A stretch of DNA of 64,000 nt from Nonomuraea sp. PA05 (lineage in GTDB: Bacteria; Actinomycetota; Actinomycetes; Streptosporangiales; Streptosporangiaceae), in contig NZ_VSEY01000047.1 of assembly GCF_008086045.1 (NCBI RefSeq), positions 41,693 to 105,692 on the forward strand, written 5' to 3'. The notes under the pieces were generated by a model, which had not been told where the DNA came from, made no database searches, and was given only the letters and a program-made list of their open reading frames with translations. Below are positions 33,128 to 41,739 of this stretch, one piece after another; positions within the stretch are counted from its first letter, which is position 1, and the number at the start of each line of letters is the position of its first letter. The position numbers and the translations under genes are program-made.

Positions 33128-35905
33128 CTACAGCATGTGCCGGATCGGCATCGGCATCTCGGGGACGGGCTGCTCCAGCAGCTCGTCCACCTCCGCGCGG
33201 GTCAGCAGGCGCGTCTCCAGCAGGGTGGTGAAGCAGGCGTGCCAGTCGCGGCGGGCCTCGGCGTGCCGTCCCAGGGCGTGCAGGGTCTGGCCTGACCACC
33301 AGGCGGTCACGGCGTAGCCGATGCGGTACTCGGCTTCGCGCAGGAGCGCCAGCGCCACCTGGTAGGTGTCGGCCGCCTCCGCGAGCCGTCCGGCGTGCAT
33401 CAGGGCGCGGGCAAGGCTCGCGCGGCTCGAACCCTCGCCGTACAGGCTGCTGTTCCACTCCGCGACGGCGATCCTGCCCTGGGCGATGGCCTCCTCGAAC
33501 CGCTGCTGCCGGAAGAGCACGTGGACGCGGTTGTTGAGGACGGCGCCGCGCGCGTAGCGCTCGCCGACCTCGTCGGCGAGCTTCAGGGCGCGTGACAGGT
33601 TGGCGTGGGCGAGGTCGAGCCGTCCCAGCACGGTGTAGATGATGCCGAGATTGTTGAACGATCCCATCCGCCGGTGCGGCAGGCCCGCCTTCTCCCAGCT
33701 CACCACCGCCCGCTCCAGGTGGTGGATCGCCCGCTCGTAGCGTCCCTGGTCGCGGTAGACCCAGCCCAGGTAGCTCTGCGCCTGCGCGTGGCCGGCCAGG
33801 TCTCCGCACCGCTCCGCCAGCTCGATCGCGCCGAGGTGCACGTCGGTCAGGTGCGTGACCCAGCCGCGGTAGTTGAACGGCATGTGCAGGCCCAGCGCCA
33901 GCCCGATGGCGGTGTCCGGGTCGGCGGACCCGGCCGCCTGACTGGCCGCGGCGAGGAGGTTGTCGCGTTCGGCCTCGGTCCACCGCCTGGCCTCCCGCGC
34001 GTCGGCGAGGGCGACGCCGGGCTGGTCGGCGGCGTAGTAGGGCTCCAGGGCCTGGGGGTGCACGAGCAGCGTGGCGGTGTTGGCCGTGGCCAGGTAGTGG
34101 TGCAGGCCGCGGCGCAGCGCCGCCGCGCGCTCCCGCTCGGGCAGCTCGTGGCCGGCCTGCTCGCGGGCGTACAGGCGGATGAGGTCGTGGAAGCGGTACC
34201 GGCCGCGCCCCACGGACTCCAGGAGGCGGGCGCCGCGGAGCCGTTCGAGCGCCGCCTCCGCCCGCGACTCGGGCCAGCCGGCCAGCGCGGCCGTGGCGGC
34301 GGGGGTGTGGGCGGGCGTGTCGAGCAGGCCGAGGAGCGGCAGGACGTGCGCGGCGTCCTGGCCGCTCGGCTCCTCGCGCAGGTGCTCGTGGCTGACCGCG
34401 ATGCTGGTGCGGACGGCGAGATCGTCGTACTGCAGGGTGTCCAGCCGCCGGGCGGCGTCGGCCAGGCGGTCGGCGAGGTCGGTGAGCCGCCAGTCGGGCC
34501 GCGCCCGCAGCCGGGCGCCGGCGACCCGGATGGCGAGCGGGAAGCCGCCGCACAGCCCGGTGATCTCGGCGGCGGCCTCCGGCTCGCGCTGGACGCGGTC
34601 GGGGCCGGCGACCCTGGCGAGCAGCGTGACGGCATCGCGGTCGGCGAGGCCCGCCAGGTGCAGGTGGCGGGCGCCGTCGAGACCGGCCAGGTCGTGGCGG
34701 CTGGTGACGACGGTCCGGCAGCCGGGGCCGGCGGGGATGAGCGGCCTTACCTGGTCGGCGTCGAGCGCGTTGTCGAGGATGACGAGCAGGTCGCCGGTCG
34801 CGGTGAGCGAACGGTAACGGGCGACCGCCTCCTGCGGGTCCGCCGACACGGCGGAGCCGTCCAGGCCGAGCGAGCGCAGCAGGTGGCCGAGGGCGTCGGG
34901 CACGGGCAGGGGCTGCCGCCCGGGGGTGGAGCCGTTGAGGTTGACGTAGATGACGCCGTCGCGGAACCGTCCGGCCAGCGCGTGCGCGACGTGGACGGCC
35001 AGCGCCGACTTGCCGACGCCGCCGGGCCCGTCCACGACGGCCGTGCCCGGCTGGAGCAGCGCCTCGCGCAACCACTCCACCTCCTCGTGCCGGGCGGTGA
35101 ACGACCGGGTGTCGGCGGGCAGCTCGGCGGGGACGACCGTGGCGGACTGCGCGGGCGTGCCGAGCTCCAGCGCGGGGTCCCTGGTGAGGATGGCGTGTTG
35201 CAGCCGGCGCAGCCGCGCGCCGGGCTCCAGGCCGAGCTCCTCCACCATGGCGATGCGGCCCTCCTGGTAGACCGCGAGCGCGTCGGACGGCCGGGCCGCC
35301 CGGTAGAGCGCCAGCATGAGCTGGGCGCGCGGCCCCTCCCGCAGGGGGTGGGCGTGGACGTGCTGCACCAGATCGGTCACCATCGCGTGGTGGTCGCCCG
35401 CGGCCAGCCGCAGCTCGACGTGGTCCTCGAAGACGGCCAGGCGCTCCTCCTCCAGGCGCTTGGACTCGATCTGCGCCCACGGGTCGTCCAGCTCGGCCAG
35501 CGCCCGCCCCCGCCACAGGGCCAGCGCCCGCCGGAACAGCTCGTCGGCCGTGCCGGGCTCGCGCCGGTCGCGGGCCATCCGCGCCTGGCCGGCCAGCAGC
35601 GTGAAGCTGTGCGCGTCGACCTGGTCGCGGGGCAGGTCCAGCAGGTAGCCGCCGGGCACGGTCGCGATGAGGCCGGGGGTGAGCGTGTCGCGCAGCTTGG
35701 ACACCACGATGTGCAGTTGTTTGGCCGCCGTGACCGTCGAGGTCTGCCCCCAGACGTCGGTGACGAGCTGGCGGGCGCTGACGGGCCGGCCGGTGTCCAG
35801 CGCCAGGCGCGCCAGCACGGCGATGCGGCGGCGGCCCGCGATCCGCACCGCTTGGCCGTCCACCGTGGTCTGCCACGACCCGAGGAACCCGATCTCCACT
35901 GTCAT
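33128..35905 (-). CDS. SARP-family regulator with NB-ARC and TPR domains
   Basis: 925 residues. The OmpR-type winged helix (VEIGFLGSWQTTVDGQAVRIAGRRRIAVLARL..., about 1-90) is followed by a bacterial transcriptional activation domain (about 95-240), an ATPase of NB-ARC/STAND type with P-loop DGPGGVGKSALAVHVAH (about 290), and a C-terminal TPR array (about 600-900). This is the AfsR/DnrI architecture that controls secondary metabolism in actinomycetes. No biosynthetic cluster adjoins it, so its targets are likely elsewhere. The start at 35905 is chosen because upstream frame continuation lacks homology and runs into the alginate lyase gene. Confidence 0.92.
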   Translation of the reverse strand: MTVEIGFLGSWQTTVDGQAVRIAGRRRIAVLARLALDTGRPVSARQLVTDVWGQTSTVTAAKQLHIVVSKLRDTLTPGLIATVPGGYLLDLPRDQVDAHSFTLLAGQARMARDRREPGTADELFRRALALWRGRALAELDDPWAQIESKRLEEERLAVFEDHVELRLAAGDHHAMVTDLVQHVHAHPLREGPRAQLMLALYRAARPSDALAVYQEGRIAMVEELGLEPGARLRRLQHAILTRDPALELGTPAQSATVVPAELPADTRSFTARHEEVEWLREALLQPGTAVVDGPGGVGKSALAVHVAHALAGRFRDGVIYVNLNGSTPGRQPLPVPDALGHLLRSLGLDGSAVSADPQEAVARYRSLTATGDLLVILDNALDADQVRPLIPAGPGCRTVVTSRHDLAGLDGARHLHLAGLADRDAVTLLARVAGPDRVQREPEAAAEITGLCGGFPLAIRVAGARLRARPDWRLTDLADRLADAARRLDTLQYDDLAVRTSIAVSHEHLREEPSGQDAAHVLPLLGLLDTPAHTPAATAALAGWPESRAEAALERLRGARLLESVGRGRYRFHDLIRLYAREQAGHELPERERAAALRRGLHHYLATANTATLLVHPQALEPYYAADQPGVALADAREARRWTEAERDNLLAAASQAAGSADPDTAIGLALGLHMPFNYRGWVTHLTDVHLGAIELAERCGDLAGHAQAQSYLGWVYRDQGRYERAIHHLERAVVSWEKAGLPHRRMGSFNNLGIIYTVLGRLDLAHANLSRALKLADEVGERYARGAVLNNRVHVLFRQQRFEEAIAQGRIAVAEWNSSLYGEGSSRASLARALMHAGRLAEAADTYQVALALLREAEYRIGYAVTAWWSGQTLHALGRHAEARRDWHACFTTLLETRLLTRAEVDELLEQPVPEMPMPIRHML

Positions 35906-36031
35906 CAGGGGAGAAAGCCTAGAAAGAGGCGGTATATCGGCGGTATGTCCGCGCGCCTTCACGGCCGGATCATGTTGACAGCCATTTCGGCGGCTGGCGG
36001 AATGGGCGTCCTCACTTGTGGAAGGAAACCC

Positions 36032-37954
36032 GTGCGTCCAGCTCGTATCGCGACCGCCGCCGTCCTGGCGGCCGCCGTCCTCTGCGTCCCGCAGCCCGCG
36101 CAGGCGGCCGTGTTCAAGCATCCCGGCGTGCTGGTCAGCCGCGCGCAACTCGACTTCGTCAGGGCCAACCTCGGCAACGAGCCGTGGAAGTCCGCGTGGA
36201 GCTCCCTGCAGAAGAGCGCCCAGGCCTCGCTGTCCTACACGGCCAAGCCGCGCGCGGTCGTGGACTGCGGCCCCAGCTCGACCCCTGACAACGGTTGCTC
36301 GGACGAGCGCAACGACTCCATGGCGGCCTATACGCACGCCCTGCAGTGGTACCTCACCAAGGACTCCCGCTACGCCAGGAAGGCGATCCAGATCATGGAC
36401 GCCTGGTCGGCCGTGATCAGCAAGCACACCGGGAGCAACGCGCCGCTGCAGACCGGCTGGGCGGGCGCCAACTTCTCCCGCGCCGCCGAGCTCGTCAAGC
36501 ACACCTACACCGGCTGGACCCAGGCCGCCCGTTTCGCCGGCAAGCTGCGCACCGTCTACCTGCCGGCCGTGCTCGCCGGCGCGCCGAACAAGAACGGCAA
36601 CTGGGAACTGATCATGACGGATGCCGCCATCGGCATCGCCGTGCACCTGGACGACCGGGCCTCGTTCGACAAGGCAGTGGCCACGTGGCGCGGCAGGCTG
36701 CCCGCCTACGTCTATCTGAAGACGGACGGCTCGCTGCCCAAGGCGCCGCCGAAGAGCACGTACGACACCAAGGCCGAGATCATCGACTACTGGCACGGGC
36801 AGACGACGTTCGTGGACGGCCTGACCCAGGAGACGTGCCGCGACTTCTGGCACACCGGCTGGGGCCTGGCGGCCATCGCCCACGTCGCGGAGACGGCCGG
36901 CCACCAGGGCGTGGACCTGTACTCCACGGCCAAGCACCGGCTGCGCCGCGCCATGGACCTGCACGCCCAGGTGCAGCAGAGCGGCACGGTGCCGTCGTGG
37001 CTGTGCGGCGGCAAGGCCAAGCTCGACCTCGGCGCGCACTACGAGGTCGGCTACAACGCGCTGCACGAACGTCTCGGCTACGACGACATGCCGAGCGCCG
37101 CGCAGTGGGTGGAGCGCAAGCGCCCGGTCGGGATGTCGCACTTCCTGGCCTGGGAGACGCTCACCCACGCGCGGAACCCGCAGTACGCCGGGATGGGCAT
37201 GTCGGCCACGCCGGACTTCGACGCCGACGGCGTCGGCGACCTCTTCTCCACCGCCACCGGGACGCTGACCGTCTGGAACGGCGAAGGCGCCAACAAGTTC
37301 GGCCCCGCCACCACGCTCGGGAGCTGGAGCGGCTTCGCCCGGCCTGTCGCCGGTGACTTCAGCGGCGACGGGCTCACCGACCTGGTCGCCGTGAACAAGG
37401 ACACCGGCAAGCTGACCGTCTGGAACGGCATGGGCGGCAACGAGCTGGGAGCCGCCGTCGAGCTGGGGCCCGGCTGGGAGCCGTACGCGGACTCGCTGGT
37501 GTCGGCGGGCGACATAAACCAGGACGGCCGTACGGATCTGGCCGCCGTGCACGCCGAGACCGGCACCCTCTACTACTGGAACGGCGAGGGGGCCAACGAG
37601 TTCGGGCCGGGCACGAAGATCGGCGGCGGGTGGCTGCCCTTCTCCCGGCCGATCGCCGGCGACTTCAACGGTGACGGCATCGGCGACCTGATGGCCGTGC
37701 AGAAGGACACCGACGTCCTGTACGTCTGGAACGGCAGGGGTGCCAACAACTTCACCGCCGCGGTCGAGGTCGGGGGCGGGTGGGAGCCGTACGTGACCTC
37801 GCTGACGTCGCCGGGCGACGTGAACGGGGACGGCCGCGCGGACCTCGCCGCCGTGAACGCCGAGACCGGAACCCTGTACGTGTGGAACGGCAGGGGCGGC
37901 AACAAGTTCGGCTCCGGGCTCGCCGTCGGCACCGGCTGGAAGACCTCCTTCTGA
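36032..37954 (+). CDS. Secreted alginate-lyase-like protein with VCBS/FG-GAP repeats
   Basis: 640 residues. A Sec signal peptide (GTG start; MRPARIATAAVLAAAVLCVP, cut near AQA|AVF) precedes an alginate-lyase-superfamily (alpha/alpha) barrel (about 35-385, with NDSMAAYTHALQWYLTKD, GWAGANFSRAAELVKHTYTGW and a conserved GAHYEVGYNALHERLGY tail). Five FG-GAP/VCBS repeats follow (about 390-640), each with a Ca2+-loop such as DFDADGVGD, DFSGDGLTD or DVNGDGRAD and a WNGxGxNxFG motif. It is probably secreted and degrades an acidic polysaccharide; substrate not assignable. GGAAGG precedes the GTG at 36032. It is divergent from the SARP gene. Confidence 0.88.
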   Translation: MRPARIATAAVLAAAVLCVPQPAQAAVFKHPGVLVSRAQLDFVRANLGNEPWKSAWSSLQKSAQASLSYTAKPRAVVDCGPSSTPDNGCSDERNDSMAAYTHALQWYLTKDSRYARKAIQIMDAWSAVISKHTGSNAPLQTGWAGANFSRAAELVKHTYTGWTQAARFAGKLRTVYLPAVLAGAPNKNGNWELIMTDAAIGIAVHLDDRASFDKAVATWRGRLPAYVYLKTDGSLPKAPPKSTYDTKAEIIDYWHGQTTFVDGLTQETCRDFWHTGWGLAAIAHVAETAGHQGVDLYSTAKHRLRRAMDLHAQVQQSGTVPSWLCGGKAKLDLGAHYEVGYNALHERLGYDDMPSAAQWVERKRPVGMSHFLAWETLTHARNPQYAGMGMSATPDFDADGVGDLFSTATGTLTVWNGEGANKFGPATTLGSWSGFARPVAGDFSGDGLTDLVAVNKDTGKLTVWNGMGGNELGAAVELGPGWEPYADSLVSAGDINQDGRTDLAAVHAETGTLYYWNGEGANEFGPGTKIGGGWLPFSRPIAGDFNGDGIGDLMAVQKDTDVLYVWNGRGANNFTAAVEVGGGWEPYVTSLTSPGDVNGDGRADLAAVNAETGTLYVWNGRGGNKFGSGLAVGTGWKTSF

Positions 37955-37958
37955 CAGC

Positions 37959-37988
37959 CGGGAACCCCCGGACGTCCGGGGGTTCCCG
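37959..37988. terminator. Long GC-rich palindrome after the alginate-lyase-like gene
   Basis: A perfect 30-base palindrome (15 bp per side, centred on GGACGTCC) begins five bases after the stop codon at 37954. It can fold into a strong hairpin and is the obvious transcription terminator. No T-run follows, as is usual in actinomycetes. Confidence 0.8.
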
Positions 37989-38130
37989 CAGGCCCGTCAG
38001 AAGTGCTGAGCCCCCATGGGGGCCGAGGGCGGTGCCGGTCATCGCGGCGTAGTGCGGGCGGAATGCCGCCGGTATGTCGTCCCGGCCCGCTCGATCGACG
38101 GGGCCCGGCGCCACTCAGTACAGTGGCGGG

Positions 38131-38529
38131 GTGGCAGGTGAGCAGACGAGCGCGCGGGTGGACGTGTGGATCTGGTCGGTGCGGCTCACCAGGACCCGCT
38201 CCATCGCCTCCGACGCCTGCCGGGGCGGCCACGTGCGCGTCAACGGGGTGCGGGTCAAGCCCGCGCATGCGATCAGGGCCGGTGACGAGGTCAGGCTCCG
38301 GCACGAGGGCAGCGAACGCGTCGTGGTCGTCTCCCGGATCATCACCAAGCGCGTCGGCGCCCCCGTGGCCGCCGAGTGCTACGTGGACAACAGCCCGCCG
38401 CCTCCGCCTCGCGAGGAGAGGGCGCCCGTCGCCGTACGCGATCGTGGCGCGGGCCGTCCCACCAAGCGGGAGCGCCGCAGCATCGAGAAGCTGCTCGGGC
38501 GGCGGGCACGACCGGAATCAGAAAACTAG
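38131..38529 (+). CDS. S4-domain RNA-binding protein (Hsp15-like)
   Basis: 132 residues. Residues ~9-70 are an S4 fold (RVDVWIWSVRLTRTRSIASDACRGGHVRVNGVRVKPAHAIRAGDEVRLRH), and the tail is basic and Pro/Arg-rich. Hsp15-type proteins bind stalled 50S ribosomal subunits carrying nascent chains. GTG start at 38131; a longer start would add non-homologous residues. It is not obviously linked to its neighbours. Confidence 0.85.
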   Translation: MAGEQTSARVDVWIWSVRLTRTRSIASDACRGGHVRVNGVRVKPAHAIRAGDEVRLRHEGSERVVVVSRIITKRVGAPVAAECYVDNSPPPPPREERAPVAVRDRGAGRPTKRERRSIEKLLGRRARPESEN

Positions 38530-38596
38530 GAAATTTCCGGAAGGCCGGGCTTCCAGCGGGCAAGTAGGGATGTCCATCTCATCCGGGAGCCCCTGA

Positions 38597-39109
38597 GTGA
38601 TCCTTGTCCCTGACACGTTCGAAGCGGTCTTCGACGCCCACTACGAGGAGATCCGCCGCTACCTCGGCCGCCGCGTCGGCCTCGACGTGGCGGAGGACCT
38701 CGCGGCCGAGACCTTCCTGATCGCCTTCGGCCGGCGCGCGGCGTACGACCCGGCGTACGGCGCGGTCCGGCCCTGGCTGTACGGCATCGCCACCAACCTG
38801 CTCGGCCGGCACCGGCGCGCGGAGCTGCGCCGCTACCGGGCGCTGGCGCGCAGCGGGCCGCCGCCCGACGACGACGGCCCGCACGAGCGGGTGGTCGACC
38901 GGCTGACCGCCGAGGTCACGGTCGGGCGGCTGGCCGGGGCGCTGGCCGGGCTGTCCGCCGGTGAGCGGGACGTGGTGCTGCTGGTCGCGTACGGCGGGCT
39001 GAACTACGCGGAGGTGGCCGCCGCCCTGCGGATCGCCGAGGGGACGGTCGCGTCGCGGCTGAACCGGGCCAGGACCAAGCTGCGGGCGACGCTGGGAGTG
39101 GAGGCGTGA
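38597..39109 (+). CDS. ECF-type sigma factor
   Basis: 170 residues with both sigma regions: FEAVFDAHYEEIRRYLGRRVGLDVAEDLAAETFLIAF (region 2, about 6-43) and ALAGLSAGERDVVLLVAYGGLNYAEVAAALRIAEGTVASRLNRARTKLR (region 4, about 115-163). A GTG start with GGAG upstream. The next gene begins within its stop codon (GTGATGA), so the two are translationally coupled; this pairing resembles sigma/CU044_5270-type gene pairs. Confidence 0.9.
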   Translation: MILVPDTFEAVFDAHYEEIRRYLGRRVGLDVAEDLAAETFLIAFGRRAAYDPAYGAVRPWLYGIATNLLGRHRRAELRRYRALARSGPPPDDDGPHERVVDRLTAEVTVGRLAGALAGLSAGERDVVLLVAYGGLNYAEVAAALRIAEGTVASRLNRARTKLRATLGVEA

Positions 39110-40236
39110 TGAGGGAGTTCGAGTTCATCGACCGGGTGATGCCGGACGTCCCGCCGGCCACGCCCGAGCAGCGGGCGGCGCTCCGCGCCCGCCTCTTCGA
39201 GCAAGGTCACGGCTCGGTGGGCGGCAGGAGGGTCATGAGGCCGACCGGGCGGCGCGGCAGGAGGGGCGTGACGTCAGGCGGACGGCGCGGCTCACTGCGC
39301 GGCCGGCCGGGTGTGATGTCAGGCGGGTCGCTGGGCGGGTGGCGGAGTGTGGCGCTGGTGGCGGCAGCCGTGATCCTCGTGATCGGCGCCGTCGCCGTGC
39401 TGCTGCCCAGGTCCACGCCCGCTCCGGCCGCCCTCACGCCACGCCAGCGGCTCGACGCGGCGGCCGGCAGGCTGGCCGCGCAGCCGCACGCCGTCCTGCG
39501 CTACTGGCGGCAGGAGACCGAGGTCATCACCAGGACGAAGGGCGCCGGCGGCTATCTCGTCGAGGAGCGCGGCAGGGACGTGGTGGCCATCGGGCGGGAC
39601 GGCGACTGGTACACCTGGTACGAGGCCGTCTCGGCCGAGCCGTACGGCGCCGAGGCCACCGAGAGATGGCGGCGTTCAGGCTCCCCCCGGCTCTGCCCGG
39701 CCCGTGGCTGCGACCCGAACCTGCCCTACTACCCCGCCCGTTCGATGGACCGCCTCCTGGCGGTGGCGCCGGGCTGGACGGCCACCTTGCCCGAGGTCCT
39801 CGCGCTGCCACGGGAGGCGTCCGCGCTCAAGGCCGAGTTGCTGAAGCACTACTCGGACACCTCGAAGGCGAACCGCGACGAGTGGCTGGCGCAGGCCGTC
39901 CGCCGGCTCGTCGTGGAGTTCCCGACCACGCCGGGCACCCAGGCGGCGGCCTACCGCGTGCTGGCCGGGCTGCCAGGGGCGAGCGTGCGCGACGACGTCC
40001 GCGATCCGGCCGGCCGGCGGGCGGTCACCATTCAGGCGCCGGTGCGCGGCGTGGTCAGCAGTCAGCTCGTCATCGATCCGGACAGCGGCGCGCTGTGGGC
40101 GGCCCAGCAGGTGGCGCCTGTGCCCGGCCTCGCTCCGGGCGCCCCGGACGTCATCAGGAGCATCGTGCGCAGAGCCTGGACCGACGCCCGGCCGACGCCG
40201 CCGCCTGGCTGCCGGAATTGCTCCGGCCGGTACTGA
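39109..40236 (+). CDS. CU044_5270-like membrane protein, partner of the sigma factor
   Basis: 375 residues from the ATG at 39109, which overlaps the sigma stop (TGATG). The start MREFEFIDRVMPDVPPATPEQRAALRARLFE is typical of the sigma-linked family I recall as CU044_5270. A cytosolic stretch (about 30-75, Arg/Gly-rich), one membrane helix (VALVAAAVILVIGAVAVLLP) and a ~280-residue outer domain follow. The layout suits a membrane anti-sigma factor or signal-responsive regulator of the adjacent sigma factor, but no anti-sigma motif is recognisable. GTG at 39106 is an alternative start. Confidence 0.75.
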   Translation: MREFEFIDRVMPDVPPATPEQRAALRARLFEQGHGSVGGRRVMRPTGRRGRRGVTSGGRRGSLRGRPGVMSGGSLGGWRSVALVAAAVILVIGAVAVLLPRSTPAPAALTPRQRLDAAAGRLAAQPHAVLRYWRQETEVITRTKGAGGYLVEERGRDVVAIGRDGDWYTWYEAVSAEPYGAEATERWRRSGSPRLCPARGCDPNLPYYPARSMDRLLAVAPGWTATLPEVLALPREASALKAELLKHYSDTSKANRDEWLAQAVRRLVVEFPTTPGTQAAAYRVLAGLPGASVRDDVRDPAGRRAVTIQAPVRGVVSSQLVIDPDSGALWAAQQVAPVPGLAPGAPDVIRSIVRRAWTDARPTPPPGCRNCSGRY

Positions 40237-40317
40237 GTGACGTGTTTCACCTTCAGCGGCGTCACAGAACCGGTGCCGGACGCGTCTTGTGTGTAGGCAA
40301 CATAAAGGGAGCCTCGG

Positions 40318-41739
40318 ATGCGTACTTTGTCGGTCAAACGCCGTTCTTTCCAGTTCTCCCACTGGTCGTTCATGTTCGCCGAGATCGCCGTCTGGTCGTT
40401 CGTCGTCCTGCTGGTGACCGGCGCGCTGCTGATGCTGGTCTACGTGCCCAGCATGGCGCAGGTGACCTACGACGGCTCGTACGGGCCGCTGCGCGGGCTC
40501 TTCGTCAGCGCGGCGTTCGACTCGACCATGCACCTCAGCCTGGAGGTGCGCGGCGGCCTGCTGATCCGCCAGATGCACCACTGGGCGGCGCTGGTCTTCG
40601 TGGCGGCCGTCGTGCTGCAGCTCCTGCGCATGTTCCTGACCGGCGCGTTCCGCCGGCCGCGCACCGGGCAGTGGCTGATCTGGGTGTCGCTGCTCGCGCT
40701 GGCGATGGCCGCGGGCGAGACCGGTAACGCCCTGCCCGACGACATGCTGTCGGGCGGGAGCCTGTGGCTGATGATGTCGGTGGTGCAGTCGATCCCGGTG
40801 GTCGGGAGCTGGGTGATGTCGCTGCTGTTCGGCTCGGGCTTCCCCGGCGACACGATCATCCCCGTGCTGTACGGCGCGCACCTGGTCATCCCGCTCGTCA
40901 TGGGCGCGCTGCTGGTCGGCCGCGAGCTGCTGGTGCGGCGCAACGGCCACTCGCGGTTCGTCGCCTCGCTGCCGGGACGGCGCAACGCCCGCCCGCTGAT
41001 GGCGGTCGCGACGTTCGGCATGCTGATCATCCTCGGCTTCGGCTTCCAGATCGCGCCGATCTGGCTGTACGGCCCCGCCAAGCCGACGCACATCTCGGCG
41101 GGTTCGGTGCCCGACTGGTACATGGGCTTCCTCGACGGCGCCCTGCGGATCATGCCCGGGTGGGAGCTGACGCTCGGCGACTACACGCTCAGCCTGGCGG
41201 TGCTGGTGCCGACGCTGGTCGTGCCCGGGGCGTTCTTCACGGCGCTGGCCGCGTACCCGATCGCCGAGCGCCTGCTCGCGGCGAGACGCGAGCGCCGCGA
41301 CCCGCTGGGACGGCCGAAGAGCGCCGGCCGCATGGCCGGCGAGAAGCGCGGGCGTGACGTGCTCGACCGGCCGCGCGACACGCCGGTGAAGACGGCCATC
41401 GCGGCCGCCGGGATCGCGTTCTACGGCCTGCTGTGGGCGGCCGCGGCCAACGACCAGCTCGCCCACCAGTTCCAGCTCAACGTCAACACGGTGACGGTCT
41501 TCTTCAGGTGGGCCGTGGTCATCGGCCCCGTCGTCGCCTTCGTGGTCACCCGCTGGATCTGCCTGGCGCTCCAGCAGTCGGAGCGGCACGAGGCCGAGCA
41601 CGGCGTGGAGACCGGGATCATCACGCGGTCGCCGGACGGCGGCTTCCACGAGCGGCTGGAGCCGGCGGTCCCCGTGGGCGCGGCGGTCGCGGGAGGCGTC
41701 AGCGGGCCGGAGATCGAGGCCGGTTCCACCAGAGGCTGA
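40318..41739 (+). CDS. Orphan cytochrome b subunit of a bc-type complex
   Basis: 473 residues with eight or so membrane helices. Haem-ligand regions are visible: STMHLSLEVRGGLLIRQMHHWAAL (helix B, two histidines) and VLYGAHLVIPLVMGALLVGRE (helix D, with only one clear His), plus a quinone-site-like VPDWYMGFLDG. It resembles actinobacterial QcrB but is shorter, and no Rieske (QcrA) or cytochrome c (QcrC) gene adjoins it. It may be a stand-alone b-type electron carrier or a paralogue serving another complex. GGGAG lies upstream of the ATG. Its 3' end overlaps a convergent VWA gene by 41 bp. Confidence 0.85.
   Translation: MRTLSVKRRSFQFSHWSFMFAEIAVWSFVVLLVTGALLMLVYVPSMAQVTYDGSYGPLRGLFVSAAFDSTMHLSLEVRGGLLIRQMHHWAALVFVAAVVLQLLRMFLTGAFRRPRTGQWLIWVSLLALAMAAGETGNALPDDMLSGGSLWLMMSVVQSIPVVGSWVMSLLFGSGFPGDTIIPVLYGAHLVIPLVMGALLVGRELLVRRNGHSRFVASLPGRRNARPLMAVATFGMLIILGFGFQIAPIWLYGPAKPTHISAGSVPDWYMGFLDGALRIMPGWELTLGDYTLSLAVLVPTLVVPGAFFTALAAYPIAERLLAARRERRDPLGRPKSAGRMAGEKRGRDVLDRPRDTPVKTAIAAAGIAFYGLLWAAAANDQLAHQFQLNVNTVTVFFRWAVVIGPVVAFVVTRWICLALQQSERHEAEHGVETGIITRSPDGGFHERLEPAVPVGAAVAGGVSGPEIEAGSTRG

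Noticed and set aside
33128..35905. A secondary-metabolite cluster around the SARP regulator
   Set aside because: No polyketide, peptide-synthetase or other biosynthetic genes adjoin it in the window.
33128..37552. A 1474-codon reading of the SARP gene
   Set aside because: The extra upstream part has no homology and lies opposite the alginate-lyase-like gene; the conserved N-terminus begins at 35905.
33605..37954. A 1449-codon reading of the alginate-lyase-like gene
   Set aside because: Sequence upstream of 36032 is antisense to the SARP gene; the signal peptide and ribosome-binding site place the start at 36032.
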